Positions 10,578-21,950 of a DNA stretch of 64,000 nt are shown one piece after another. Position numbers and translations under genes: made by a program. How positions within the stretch are numbered: the first letter of the stretch is position 1; every line of letters starts with the position of its first letter. Below the pieces are notes generated by a model. That model was not told where the DNA came from, searched no databases, and was given only the letters and a program-made list of their open reading frames with translations. This DNA comes from Antedon mediterranea (lineage: Eukaryota; Echinodermata; Crinoidea; Comatulida; Antedonidae): positions 14,079,001 to 14,143,000 of the forward strand of contig NC_092674.1 of NCBI RefSeq assembly GCF_964355755.1, written 5' to 3'.

Positions 10578-12639
10578 TAGATATTTATTAACTTTGATAG
10601 GTCCATCAAAAGGAACATGCGTTTGTGGTCAGTGTGAATGCAAGCCAGGCTATAGTGGTCCTGATTGTAGTTGTCCAACCAGCATTGAAAACTGCCTAGC
10701 ATCTACTGGAAAAGAGTGCAATGACGCTGGACACTGTGAATGTGGTGTTTGCATGTGTAATGCAACACTGGTCTACGATGGCCCAAATTGTGAGGATTGT
10801 GATGTAAGTTCATTTATGTTAAAATCTTTAGTGCATCCTCAAATTCAAATGTATGATGTCATCATCATCAGGATTGATCAAATGCCCTATTCATAGAAAT
10901 ATTAATAAATTATTATCCATTAGTTCAATTTAAATTATTTTCTTTCATGTAATCTGGGATCTCTTTTATACAAAGCTTCTGTTTTCTTGAGACCCCATTT
11001 CATCATTTTAACATTGTACAGTACCATAATAATTTATACTGTACCATAATTTTTCCAATGATTTTTCTGATGATGAATAAATGTATTTGTATTATAATAT
11101 AATTCTATTTTCTATGTAAAACTGTCTTAAGTTTAAGTCATGTGACACCCATCACCGAATCGTTCTATAGACGATCCGTCCCACCTATTTTGTACTTACT
11201 GTAGGACAGAACCCCAATTGAACATAATCATATTTACTGATGTTTGTAGACATGTCCAGCTAAATGTGATCGCAATCGTGACTGTGTGCAATGTCTAGCT
11301 TACGGTACAGGTATATCTGAGGAAAAATGCCAAGAGTGTCCTCAAAGAATTATACTTGTCGAGGAAGAAGAATTAATAGGTAAGAATTGTAGAAACATTT
11401 TAATTGAAAAGTAATAAATTCATTTATTTTATTTTATTTGTCTTCAAGATTCTGTAAACCTTCTTGTTTCCTTTCTTTTATTGTATTCATCCGATAAAAA
11501 AACTTTAAAAAGGATAAAACACATATTAAATTACATTAGTACAATTCAATGTCTTGAGTTGCCACGTTGTAATTGGTGGTTCACAGTGTTTATAAACTAT
11601 GAAGTATAGTAGGAGAAGCATATAACAATTTAGGAAATGTTTCTGATTTGTTCAGGCAAGAGGGCCTTATGCATATGTTGCTTTCACGACACATGCATTG
11701 CGTACTACACTTCCTGTCAAAGCAAAATGAACAAGTATTTTAACGAAACTTTTCTCTGAAAACTACGCTGTTATGCAAATGAACAGAAATGAAAGCTCTT
11801 TATTAGCTATCTGTTCATGATGTTAAAAGAACTGTATAATCTATACTGAGTTTTAGCAGGTACTGTATAATTTATGGCATTGTAAAATATTATTATAAGG
11901 ATTTTCTTAAGCACTTAAAGGAAATCTTCTGTGATCTAATAGTTTTATATACTAGCTGTTTATTATCTTGAATTATTAAAGATTTGTAAAAAATAAAGAT
12001 TATTTATAAGGAAAGAAGAAGGTTTAATTGGTATTAGAAGTCGAAAAGTTGAAAAGTAATAAACTTATTTATTATATTTATTTTTTATTTAATTTCATTT
12101 ATATATTCATCCGTTGATTAAATTGATTAAAAAATGGTCCTCATCATCTGTTTTCCATGGGGTTGTGTATTGCTGATCTAGCGAAATTATAGGGCTAGCC
12201 CTGTTTGTGTTAATCAAGATCTTTCAGCACTTGCATATTGATGTTTCAGTTCATAAATTCCTTTCTGGGAAATTGGTTGTTCGAATAGTTTTTACTTTTT
12301 GCGAACTGAAAAAAAAATCAGGAATTGATGGAAGTAATTCTTGGGTGGGACATTACACATAAACCCTTGACTTTTGGCAGTAATGACTGAAACATTGTTT
12401 GCCAAAACATTTTATTTACAAGTTTCAAAATATAAATAAATAAAAAGTACTGCTCTATCCACTGTTGAAATATATCCCCTATGAAGAAAACTATGCATTG
12501 CTTTCTATAAAAACCTTGTATCTGCACATAGTTTTACAGGTGGATGCTTTATATTTTGTGCTAGGTAGGTGTGTAATGAATTGGAGAATGCCAGAGATTT
12601 CAGTAAAATATAAAACTTAACTAGATTTGAACTCGTCAC

Positions 12640-14330
12640 TACGGACGAGTTAGGTTATCCAGAGCACAAAATCCACGTGCACGTCATACGTTAGAATATT
12701 ACACTCAGAAAAAACAATTATGCCCTTGAAAAAATGTTAGTGCGCTCTCTATTTTGCGTCACGTCTAAGTATATACAGTATACACTATACTGTATACGTA
12801 CTACATACAGTGAAGAATAGGTGAAAATAAGTGACAAAAGTTTTTATTGCTTTTGAACATGATGACGTCATCACAATTTTTAAAATGGTGAATCATGCTA
12901 AAGATAATTGATTGACCTAGACAATATAAAAACAAGGCCAACAGCCATTAAGTCGCGTGCTACAATGCATAGTGATACCGGACCGACAGATAGACCGACA
13001 GACAGACCGACAGACAGACCGACCGACCGACATAGTGAACTATACTGACCGAAATTACTGAACATGTTTAAAAATGTTGAAATGTTTAAAAACATATATA
13101 TTTTTTTAATTTACACGTGCGTAGCCTGTCACTTTCGACGTGCTTGTATAACGTAATTTCGAGTTGAAAATTAAGTCAAGAAAACAGAAATCGAGCAAAA
13201 AGAGTGCGTAATAACATTTAACGCGCAGTGCGCGCGCAAAAATATGCGCACTCATGGCAATTTTGTAAACGCTTAAAATTGCCTGAAATGTACTCTTATT
13301 TCATCGAAAATAAATTTTGAAAATTTTAAGCGCGCGTACGCATGCGTTACATGCGCTACGCACGTAATTGTATTGCCATATGATGATTTATGCCCTGAAA
13401 TTTATGAGTACGAAATTTTATTTAATTGTGATTCATGGTTGTGAAGATATGATTACAAACGTGATTTCGTTAAATTGTGCGTAGACTGCGTAATTTTTTA
13501 TTGCGCACCGTGAAAACATTACCACATTGATTCCTGGCCATAAGGAATATACTGTGAAAAATTGACCTAGCTAGATTAAACTGATATCAAGATAAGGTCA
13601 GAAAGCGATAAAACGCATAGTGATACCGGACCGACAGACAGACAGACCGACAGACAGACCGACCGACATAGTGAACTATAGAGTCGCTTCCACGCGACTA
13701 AAAATGGAAGAAAATGATACGGATTAAGTGGAGATGCGCTCTATGTAATGTTGTGAGCTATGACGAAAGAGACAAAAATTCTATATTTTATATTCCAGTG
13801 GCCATACGATGACGGCACAATGTCCAGTTAGCCATATTCATGCATGATTCGATATCTACAACTCATCAACTTCCAGAATATCTAATTTTAAAAAAGTTCA
13901 CCACGTAGTTTACAATCTATGACTGTTTTAAAAAAGGCATAATTTTGACGAATTTTTGAACTTTTTCATCAAAAACGCGCGCAAATTGTCAAATTGTACG
14001 TGCTCGTATGACGTGATTTTAAGTCAAATTTGTTTGAAAGTTGGTAAAATTACTAGAGAAAGCTGAAAAAACAAAAATCAAGCAAAAAAAGGATGTTTTT
14101 GACCTACGTGCGCACGCGCGCGTAAAAAAATTGCGCATGCGTGGGAATTTTTGAAATGCTCAGAATGACATGAAACGCGTAGAAAATTGATTAGAAGTTG
14201 ATTTTTCGCATTTTGAAATTTTAAACGCGCGTGCGCGCGTAACTTTCTGTGCATCCTGCCATTTTTAATCCATAGAAAGTTTGCGCATGATACGACTTAA
14301 ATTTTCCCCAAGTTTCAATACAAAATGACA
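12640..14330. repeat. Duplicated GC-rich interspersed repeat with GACCGACA arrays
   Basis: Two diverged units lie in direct order. Each has gcatagtgataccggaccga, a simple array of gacagaccgaca (12975-13033 and 13626-13672), and catagtgaactata. A stretch rich in CGCGCG words follows (about 13200-13380 and 13970-14260) with shared text such as gaaattttaaacgcgcg. The second copy's end carries gagtcgcttccacgcgact, a short hairpin. The whole block fills part of the 4 kb intron before integrin exon 12 and differs strongly from the AT-rich flanks. Reading frames here are low-complexity artefacts. Confidence 0.6.
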
Positions 14331-15067
14331 ATTAGTTTTTAATCTATGAACAATCATTGAAATTCATAAAATCGCGGTAACAATAATAATAATAATAAAA
14401 TTCTGGTTTTTATTATTTGGAATTATTTCACAATTTTTAAGACATATAATACAAGGGTTAGCCATGATTTTGTAATAAATTTCTAGGAATCACTCTGATG
14501 TTGGTATGGAAACCAAGGAATTCACTCTGATATTGGTATAAAAACAAAGAATTCACTTTGATGTTGGTACGAAAACCGCATATTGTACAGTACAAATCAT
14601 AACTTTGTATGAGCCACTAAATATATGTGTTCCGACAAAAAACACAACATTTTCTGCTTTCTGATTGGCTGTTGTTCTGACAACATATTGGGTTAAAAAA
14701 TATGGTATATATTAACAATATTTTATTGATGTTAATATAATAATCTGATGGCAATTGGATTCAATTTAGAAATGATAATACTAATATTGCTGGTACAATC
14801 AATGAAACATATGTAGATTACATTAACATCATAAAAAATAACTATTTGAAGCAAAGTATCCTTAAAAACGTATGGTGTACGTTATTGTCAACGCAATGGA
14901 TTATACAAACTGTCAATTATGATTGGTCAACTCACTAGCGTTTGTAGCGATTTCTTTTTTTTAAATCATTTTTTTCTGATTTTAATTATTTTTTAAATTA
15001 TTTTATTTATTTATAAATGTTGTTTTTAAGTGTTATATTTTTATGTTGTCTTGTCAAATTATTTTGT

Positions 15068-15142
15068 ACTAAGGGTCCCTATTATGATCAGCTTTGTCTG
15101 GATGTACTATCCTTGTTAAATATTGTTGAAATAAAATAAATA
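15068..15142 (+). mobile_element. LINE 3' terminal fragment, GGGTCCCT family
   Basis: Contains gggtccctattatgatcagc, tttgtctggatg, then ttgaaataaaataaatatga. The same string with a longer AAATAAA tail occurs at 56207-56275, so this is a dispersed non-LTR retrotransposon 3' end (CR1/L2-like by tail form, inferred). Confidence 0.55.
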
Positions 15143-15571
15143 TGAGGACCACACCTTTTGGTTAAAAAAACATTTTTTGAATATTGCCACTTAACTTTAT
15201 TTTATATGGAACATAACCATGACTTTATGTTTGTTTAATGAAACGCATCATCATTGTACTCTACAATTGTCTTAACCTTTTATTGAAATATCTGGTATCT
15301 TTATAGATAGAAAGTAGTTCACTACAGTTAAAATTATAAAAGTGTATAAAAATAAAATAATAGTATGGAGGTTATGAATTTATTTATGCCAAATTGGTGG
15401 GTTTTTTTTCACAGTAAATGGAACTGATCCTTGTACATACAAAGATGAACTTGGTTGTCTCTTCTCTTTTAACTTTGTTATGAATGGAACAATGGAGGTG
15501 ATTCTGGTACAGAAAATAACATGTAAGTAATGTAAAAAGAAAACCCAGCAAAATGAAACCCAATACATTGT

Positions 15572-15708
15572 CTAAAGCTCTGTCTACACTATCAAACTTT
15601 ATGTGACAAAAACATGTTATGTGCCCATATAGGGTGATGAAAACTACCGTAATGGGTACATTACACTTTTTTGTCAAACTATTTTGATAGTGTAGACATA
15701 GAGCTATA
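15572..15708. mobile_element. MITE, second copy of the CTCTGTCTACA family
   Basis: Left end aaagctctgtctacactatc and right end gatagtgtagacatagagct are inverted copies, 137 bp apart. Same family as 10453-10577. Inserted 50 bp after integrin exon 12. Confidence 0.75.
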
Positions 15709-16788
15709 TATCGAGATCTCTGTGCACTTCACACACGCGCACACACACTTTCATATTACAGTATACATCCCCTCATTTGACAGGGACAATTTGATGGACA
15801 TCAGCAGGCATACTGAACTTTTTTCACAAACAATTACGAAAGAGTACCTGTATTCATTGTATATTAAACATCTTTTATTTTTCAATTTGAAACATGCACT
15901 TCATTATTATACTAGACTTGTTTGTACAAAGTATGTGAAATGCATGATAGAGTTAGAGTGAAAAAAATGATTGTAATGGCTTTTTTGTAGGAAATATTTG
16001 CAGAAAAATAAATGTCAGTCAAGTGCTGCAAACACGGCTTGTCTTGATTCAACATGTGCAACACTTCATGTTAATAATTTATATGAATATTTATCAACAT
16101 GTGGTACTTTATTTTCAGCTTGCCCAGAAGGAATAGATGCCTTATGGCTGGCTATTGGCATCATTATTGGTATATTACTAGTTGGTCTAGCCCTTCTGCT
16201 GGCCTGGAAGATAGCTACATATATATATGACAAACGAGAATATGCTAAATTTTTGAAAGAGTTAGAAAATGCACGAACAGATGCAGTAAGGAATGATTAT
16301 TTTTTTTATCTTGTAGTTAATAATGTTTATTTATTTATTATTTATGGTTTCCCTTTAAAGACCAGACCATTTTTATGTAGAGTCACCACTACATAGCATC
16401 CAAGTTCACTGTAGCTAACGTTCCAAGAAAACATTATTTATTTTAAACATTTCTATTTGCATTTGAACTCTCTATCTATCTCTATATCTATTTCTAGTAT
16501 GATTATGATGTATCGTAGTATTGTAATTGAAAATGTTAAATCTAACAGTATTAGTAAATACCTTTAATTAAAAGTATAAGTATATATTTATGTCAATTTC
16601 TGTGATTAACATGCATTGCATTGGAACATTAGCATTGAAAATACTAATTGAAATTTAATTATATGTTTATGAAAAATTAAACCAAGAAAATATTACCTAG
16701 ACATACTTACTTGCCTTTTTTTCAGAATATAAATCCCCTTTTTAAATCTTCTACAACAACCTACAAGAATCCAACATATGGTAAATAG

Positions 16789-17445
16789 AAGGTTTTATGC
16801 AAGATGTTGATACCTGTTACCAAACAAGACCTCAGTCAGAACCATCCAACAAGGCCCGATCAATTTGAAAACTGATACACAGACTAAATGATATCAGAAT
16901 AATAATTTATGGCAAAGTTCAGACTGTAACTGACAGATCCATCAAGCCTGTTATCAGAAAAAGAAATGCCCCCTAGGCTACAACTGACATCAGATCAAAG
17001 TACCATGAGATACTCTCCACTGGGCCACACAGTAGGATATCAGATCAAAGTGGCTTGTCCAGATCCACAAGGCATGTCAAATTATATTTAATAATACTAG
17101 ATGTCGTGGCCAACACAAAATATACCACATAATTATATAAAATGGTCTGATACCAGAAACTAACAACCAGAGCATCTTGTCAAACAGAATTCACCACAGG
17201 TATCTGATAGAACATGAAGTGTCTGTACTATAATTAGAGTTATTAATTCATTGGCTAGAGAGCTAACTCCATATTTAACAATAAATTGTTGTATTCATTA
17301 CCATAACAAATAAGTTTTATGTTACTAAATAATATTTTTGAAAAGATACAGCGGATAATTTGTTAAGCACCAGAACTGTCCTCATCATTTTTCTGTAACA
17401 TAGTTAGCACTCTAGTCAATCTATTAATACCTCAATGGTACTAGG
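16789..17445. other. Downstream region of integrin gene, no gene seen
   Basis: Follows the TAG stop of the last integrin exon and probably begins with its 3' untranslated region. It has short degenerate repeats (atcagatcaaagt near 16992 and 17040). No ORF with recognisable domains. Confidence 0.4.
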
Positions 17446-18162
17446 TCGTGTTCGTACGGTGGTTAAAATAAGCGCTTAATTTCACCCATGCCTCGGGTTA
17501 TAAATTGAGCGTTGTTCGTACTTGAAATATTTAACCGCTTAAATGCTTAATCGACGAATCACAAACCGGAAATTACGTTTTAAGGTCAGTTGTCTTTACA
17601 ACCTACGACCCCATTTTCGCACGCTAGTTTCGTGTTGTATATTTTTTACTCGCGATCTTTCTTTACAATAACAATTACTTGCTACCTTTTACATTGCTTA
17701 TCCTTGCGACAAACCTTATGCCTCTTAACGCCGATAATCCTGCCGAAATATGCCTTCTCCTGACGACCATTATTTTACTCATTGACGAAGAATTTGAGCC
17801 CAATGTTACACGACGGAAACACCACCGACCAGCGGCTCCCCGACCAGCTAGGCCTACTAAGCGGTCTACACCAACAAGGACAGCACCAGCTGACGATCGC
17901 TCTCGAAGCGTGTATGGAAGAGCTTCGTAGGAGAAATGACGGGCCTAGGCAGCGAACGTTTGTCAAAATTTGACACATTGCCTCTATCGGAGATTTATTA
18001 TCCTCGAAGGCCGAGTATAATTGGATTATCGCTAAAATAACCTGCAAATTTGGTGAACATTTTACCTCGAATTTTTTGTAGCCTGAGGCAAAAGTTAATT
18101 GGATCACGCGAACGGAAATCGGGAATAAGCTGGTATTTTCAACCCCTACGAACAGGCCCTTA
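17446..18162. mobile_element. Inverted-repeat DNA element, TGTTCGTA ends
   Basis: Left tgttcgtacggtggttaaaa and right (reverse complement) tgttcgtaggggttgaaaat are imperfect inverted ends of a 0.7 kb segment with higher GC than its flanks. A PIF/Harbinger-like MITE is possible from the ggcctgttcg-type right end and a TTA at its border, but the target duplication is imperfect. A short basic-rich frame (17679-17930) lies inside with no known domain. Confidence 0.5.
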
Positions 18163-18512
18163 GATCATGCTGAATTTGGTGCTAAGTTGCAATATGTGAT
18201 AAAATTAGAGGTTGATTTGACAAAAAAAATTAGGATTTAAGAATAAATTAGAGTAGCGTATAGTGGTGTGGCCATGTCTTCTGCCTTTAAAAAAAGTGCT
18301 TTATTTTATTTAAGATAAATATTTTATATAAAACATGTGAAAATGTTGTTATTTGTTCACATATTTTTTAAATTATAATAATATCTTATATTATGACAGA
18401 ATAGTGAGCTTACCAAAAGTACTGTAATTGGTTACTCTATAGTAAACCTTAAACACAGTACTGACTGTATAAATAAGAACTCACAGCCAGTGTTCAAGGG
18501 AAACTCTATTAA

Positions 18513-18616
18513 GCTTGGTTCCCACTAGGACGCAGTAGAAGGACGCATGTTCGAATAATCTTTTGCGTTGTGGCTTACGTCATTGCATTGTGTCATATTG
18601 GGAACCAGACTTTAAT
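18513..18616. mobile_element. Short MITE, TGGTTCCCA ends
   Basis: Left gcttggttcccactaggacg and right ttgggaaccagact are inverted copies about 100 bp apart. Compact and non-coding. Confidence 0.6.
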
Positions 18617-20634
18617 GGGACACTGGTCCCAAAGGTGTCCCTATAATACAGTTTCCACTGTAATATTTATGCAGGTACATAACAAAGATGGAGGAATTTT
18701 CCCTCTTCTATAAAAATATCCTAAATATCTAGTTTTCTGATTTGATGATAATTCTCCAATTTATATGGATATGTTTCAAAAGTTTAATTGTTAAATTAAT
18801 ACATAAAAAGTAATATAAAGCTAAAAAGAATATTTATAATGTTTAAAGTATTGAAAACGTCAAAAATCTTTTACAAAAATGTTCATATTTTCTGAATAGA
18901 TCTCTTATATTTATCCTTCCTTAAATTCACAATATACACTTACTACTGTTTTTTTACTTGGGCCATTCGGCAATGTATTCATTCACTATTATACAATCAC
19001 AGGTCAATACATAACATTTTTTCTTCTAAATTTGACTCCATTTACATTAGTGTCAAACCTGTACAAAGGTCATATAAAAGGCAAACTGTTCCATACTGAC
19101 ACTATAAACATTAATAAGCAATACTGGTTGTAAAATCATATTGTAATATTACTACTTACTACTGTTTTAAGTTTGTATTTATTGTTACTTTGTTATTTAT
19201 GTGTATATTATTACTTATTTAAGACATAAAAGACCTTTTACTATATAATTTCAACATAAATGTAATAACAAAAACAGATAACAACGTTTATGAACCATCG
19301 TGGAACCACTTTCAAGATCAAACAATAATATACATAATATACCGTAACACATCGAAAATAAGTCCATCTCGATATCAAGCCTTTTAGGCTTCTTTTCAAG
19401 ATACTATGGGCTTCTTTTTTCGAAATAGACTGTATTATAATGTCAAAGGAGCATAAGTTATTATCGTGTTATTATGGCATGGATTTATTAATGACCTTGC
19501 AACCATTTTTAACCATGAACTCGTATATTTATTCTACAATTTATTGTTTTCCAAATGCTACTTTTATTTCATCTTGCGTCTTCTTGTCTGCTTCCTTGGC
19601 AAATATATAAAATTGGCAGAGAATGTTTTAAAAATCATATATGAAACGTCATTAATTTAATCTTTTTGCCATTAGATTTTGTATTAGAATTATTTAATTC
19701 AAGTTTAATGTCAATCTTTAAATAGACATTTTTGATGAAATAACCGTCTTAAAAAAACTGTTTACCGGTACATTATTGATTTTTTATTTAGTATCAATGT
19801 GGTAGTTATTAATAGTTGAAGGGTTTGAATTGTGTAAACATTGAGTATTTAGTGAATTTAATATAAACCAAGTCTTATTGTAGGCCTATGTAAGAGCACA
19901 AGCTCGTCCAGGGATGTCGGGTCGTTCGGTTAAAAATAATTCTAATCCTAAGGTGCCCTTTTCAAGTTAGAAACCAGCAGCGAAAGTGGTAAATAGGCCT
20001 CATGACAATTATTTGGCAAATTCATTCATCTACTACTATACTAGGCCTACAGCTATATTTTCTTTAAAAAATCTTGGCTATGGACTAGGAACAGCGAAGA
20101 GTAAGACTCGTTCATCTTTTAAAATTACAGTACAAAGCTCCCCGCACTACTTAAAAAAAAACATCAACAATACCAAAATTGATATTGCTTTTTATTTAAT
20201 TGTGAATTACTATAAAATAGTGTATTTATGTAATTATTAAATAATATATACTAAACACAATCACATCTAACCCAATTCTGTGACAATAAAAAAAAAAGGT
20301 TTATCTGATTTTCCAACAGCATTTTTTATATAATCTTGTAATATATTTAGGCCTATAACTTAGTTTACACAATTTTATTTTTATTTATTTTTGTCTGTAA
20401 ATAATTGTATCTGATCATAATGTTATACTAGAAGAAAGAGATCGGCAATAATAAATAGCAATGTGTCGATTGGTCATGAAGGCACCAACTTCAATTTGTA
20501 CACCAGGTATAATATAGATCACGCGTTTATTTATTATGAGTGTTGATATTAACTGTACGTGTATTTTGCCATATACTTTTCATTAAATCAATTGACTTTA
20601 GTACAACCTTTACGTAACGTTATATTTTAGAATA
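18617..20634. other. Intergenic AT-rich stretch
   Basis: No gene or RNA recognised. Contains several taggcct words, also common elsewhere in the window, and A/T runs. Short ORFs at 19466 and 19986 are hydrophobic or low-complexity and unsupported. Confidence 0.4.
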
Positions 20635-20811
20635 ATGAATGCTGCTTTAATAGTAGTATGGCCTGTGTGGTATATTACGGCGTTGTATCGTCTTCTCGTC
20701 TTTAAAATCGACAGCGTAGGACACTGCGATGTCTTGCAATGTCCAGCAGATGAAGTGGTGCGCGCTGCGAGTGCTGTCTTACAACCTTATGAATTTAGTG
20801 TATGTATATAA
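20635..20811 (+). CDS. Small ORF or single exon, unknown product
   Basis: A 58-codon ATG frame preceded by atattttag (a good acceptor) and containing gtatgt after codon 55 (a possible donor). The product starts MNAALIVVWPVWYITALYRL, a hydrophobic segment, followed by a cysteine-bearing part (HCDVLQCPADE). Its base composition is richer in GC than the 2 kb around it, which favours coding or past coding use. No family was recognised and no partner exons were found. It could be one exon of an unrecognised gene, a retained fragment, or chance. Confidence 0.25.
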   Translation: MNAALIVVWPVWYITALYRLLVFKIDSVGHCDVLQCPADEVVRAASAVLQPYEFSVCI

Positions 20812-21840
20812 TGTTTGAAACATTAAATTAGTTAAATGTAATCCGTAAGTGCCTTGAAAAAAAAAGCTTGTAATATTTTGTATAGATATTTATAGTATTA
20901 ACCGTACACAAATGTTTTTATAATAGCTATATTATTATAGGATAATATCAAATAAAACACTTTATCACATCATTTTGCCCTTTGGGTTACGTCATTGAAT
21001 ATAGCCTATATTCGTCTATTGATCCTTCTAATAATATAGGCCTAAGTTGTCAAAATAAAGTACCGGCACAAACAATTCTTTTATTTTACGATATATAAAT
21101 TTATATTATAACTTAACTTAACATACGAATGAACAGTAATCTTTTACTTGACCACCAGCAGATAAATATGGATACTGTAGGTAATAGGTCTTTACTGTAT
21201 TCATTTCTGCCTAAGATTTTTATTTTATAATATGCTCGCGTTTAGTCTGAACTACGCGCGATTTTATGAAATGTTATGATCATAAATTCGAAACCAGATA
21301 TTTTCCAATACAGCACTGGTTTATAATATCAAAATAGTCAACTTTCTACAGAGCTTTACCATTTAAAATGCACACAATAAATGTCCTAAAACGTTGCCGG
21401 CTATTTTGAGCATTTCAAATTATCATGTCATTGTCCGTCTTGTTAGCCATTTTTTATGAACTAAAACGAAACACGACATGCAATTTAAACTAATAATTCG
21501 TGCGATTACAGCGCCTCAGATGCCAAAAGGTGACAATGTACAATTTTTTTTCCGATCCGAAAAATCATATTTCCATCACCGCATTTATAGGTTCTATACA
21601 GTGATTTGGCTTAAACTTGGTAAAAAGAATAACACATGACGTCTTATACGTATACTGTATATATAATTCAAGCTTAACAGATACAAACTGGAACGCCCAC
21701 TCACTGGAAATATTAATAAACAAACAATAACTACTACAAACTTGTGGATCAAGTCTATAGCGAATCACCTAACCGTAAAATGTACACAGGCAACAATAGT
21801 GGACTAATCGTACACAGCATAAAGTTTTATTAGCTGGTCT
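20812..21840. other. Upstream region of the SLC22 gene
   Basis: About 1 kb without recognisable coding sequence. It probably includes upstream regulatory DNA of the transporter, but no specific binding site can be defended beyond the TATA box. Confidence 0.35.
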
Positions 21841-21844
21841 AACT

Positions 21845-21851
21845 TATAAAA
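21845..21851 (+). promoter_or_regulatory. TATA box of the SLC22 gene
   Basis: TATAAAA followed by GG, 106 bp upstream of the start codon. A transcription start about 30 bp downstream (near 21875, in gcagtgcagtgcagtcc) would leave a 5' leader of about 75 nt. No other TATA lies closer. Confidence 0.6.
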
Positions 21852-21950
21852 GGATTATGGCTTCCAATTGGCAGTGCAGTGCAGTCCTCTCCTACTCCAG
21901 AGTTTTATTCATTTTATATAGTCACATTGATATCAACTTCGTTTTACAAT

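Larger units (their letters stand above)
4203..16788 (+). pseudogene. Integrin beta subunit, 14 exons, two in-frame stops
   Basis: Exons are 4203-4289, 4733-4819, 5517-5594, 6063-6170, 6580-6672, 7417-7601, 8592-8828, 9140-9216, 9901-9975, 10601-10803, 11250-11379, 15415-15522, 16119-16285 and 16726-16788. Every intron phase matches, giving 566 codons. Visible parts, in order: the second half of the beta-I domain (LDRPEGGLDARMQ, IGWRN, SDAGFHFALDGK, GGLTLPNEGECHL), the hybrid domain return, four cysteine-rich I-EGF modules, the beta-tail, one membrane helix (about 16140-16215), and a tail with the HDRREF-like YDKREYAKF plus NPLF and NPTY talin/kindlin-binding motifs. Integrin beta subunits pair with alpha chains for matrix adhesion. 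The PSI domain and MIDAS (DxSxS) exons are missing from the 4.2 kb upstream, which is transposon-rich. In-frame TAA codons at 6102-6104 and 9174-9176 interrupt it. The 8592 acceptor (ttag) keeps the frame open; the more obvious ttcag at 8598 would not. Family call is very sure; pseudogene status is likely, but base errors remain possible. Confidence 0.88.

Noticed and set aside
12898-13095. Minus-strand ORF with SVGLSVGLSVG
   Set aside because: Comes from the GACCGACA microsatellite.
15998-16396. 132-codon ORF starting in an intron
   Set aside because: Only 16119-16285 is integrin coding; the part before has no domain and would bypass the ttttcag acceptor that fits exon phase.
17679-18107. 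ORFs of 63-110 codons on both strands
   Set aside because: Overlapping frames inside an inverted-repeat element, no domain, low-complexity Arg/Pro/Thr composition.
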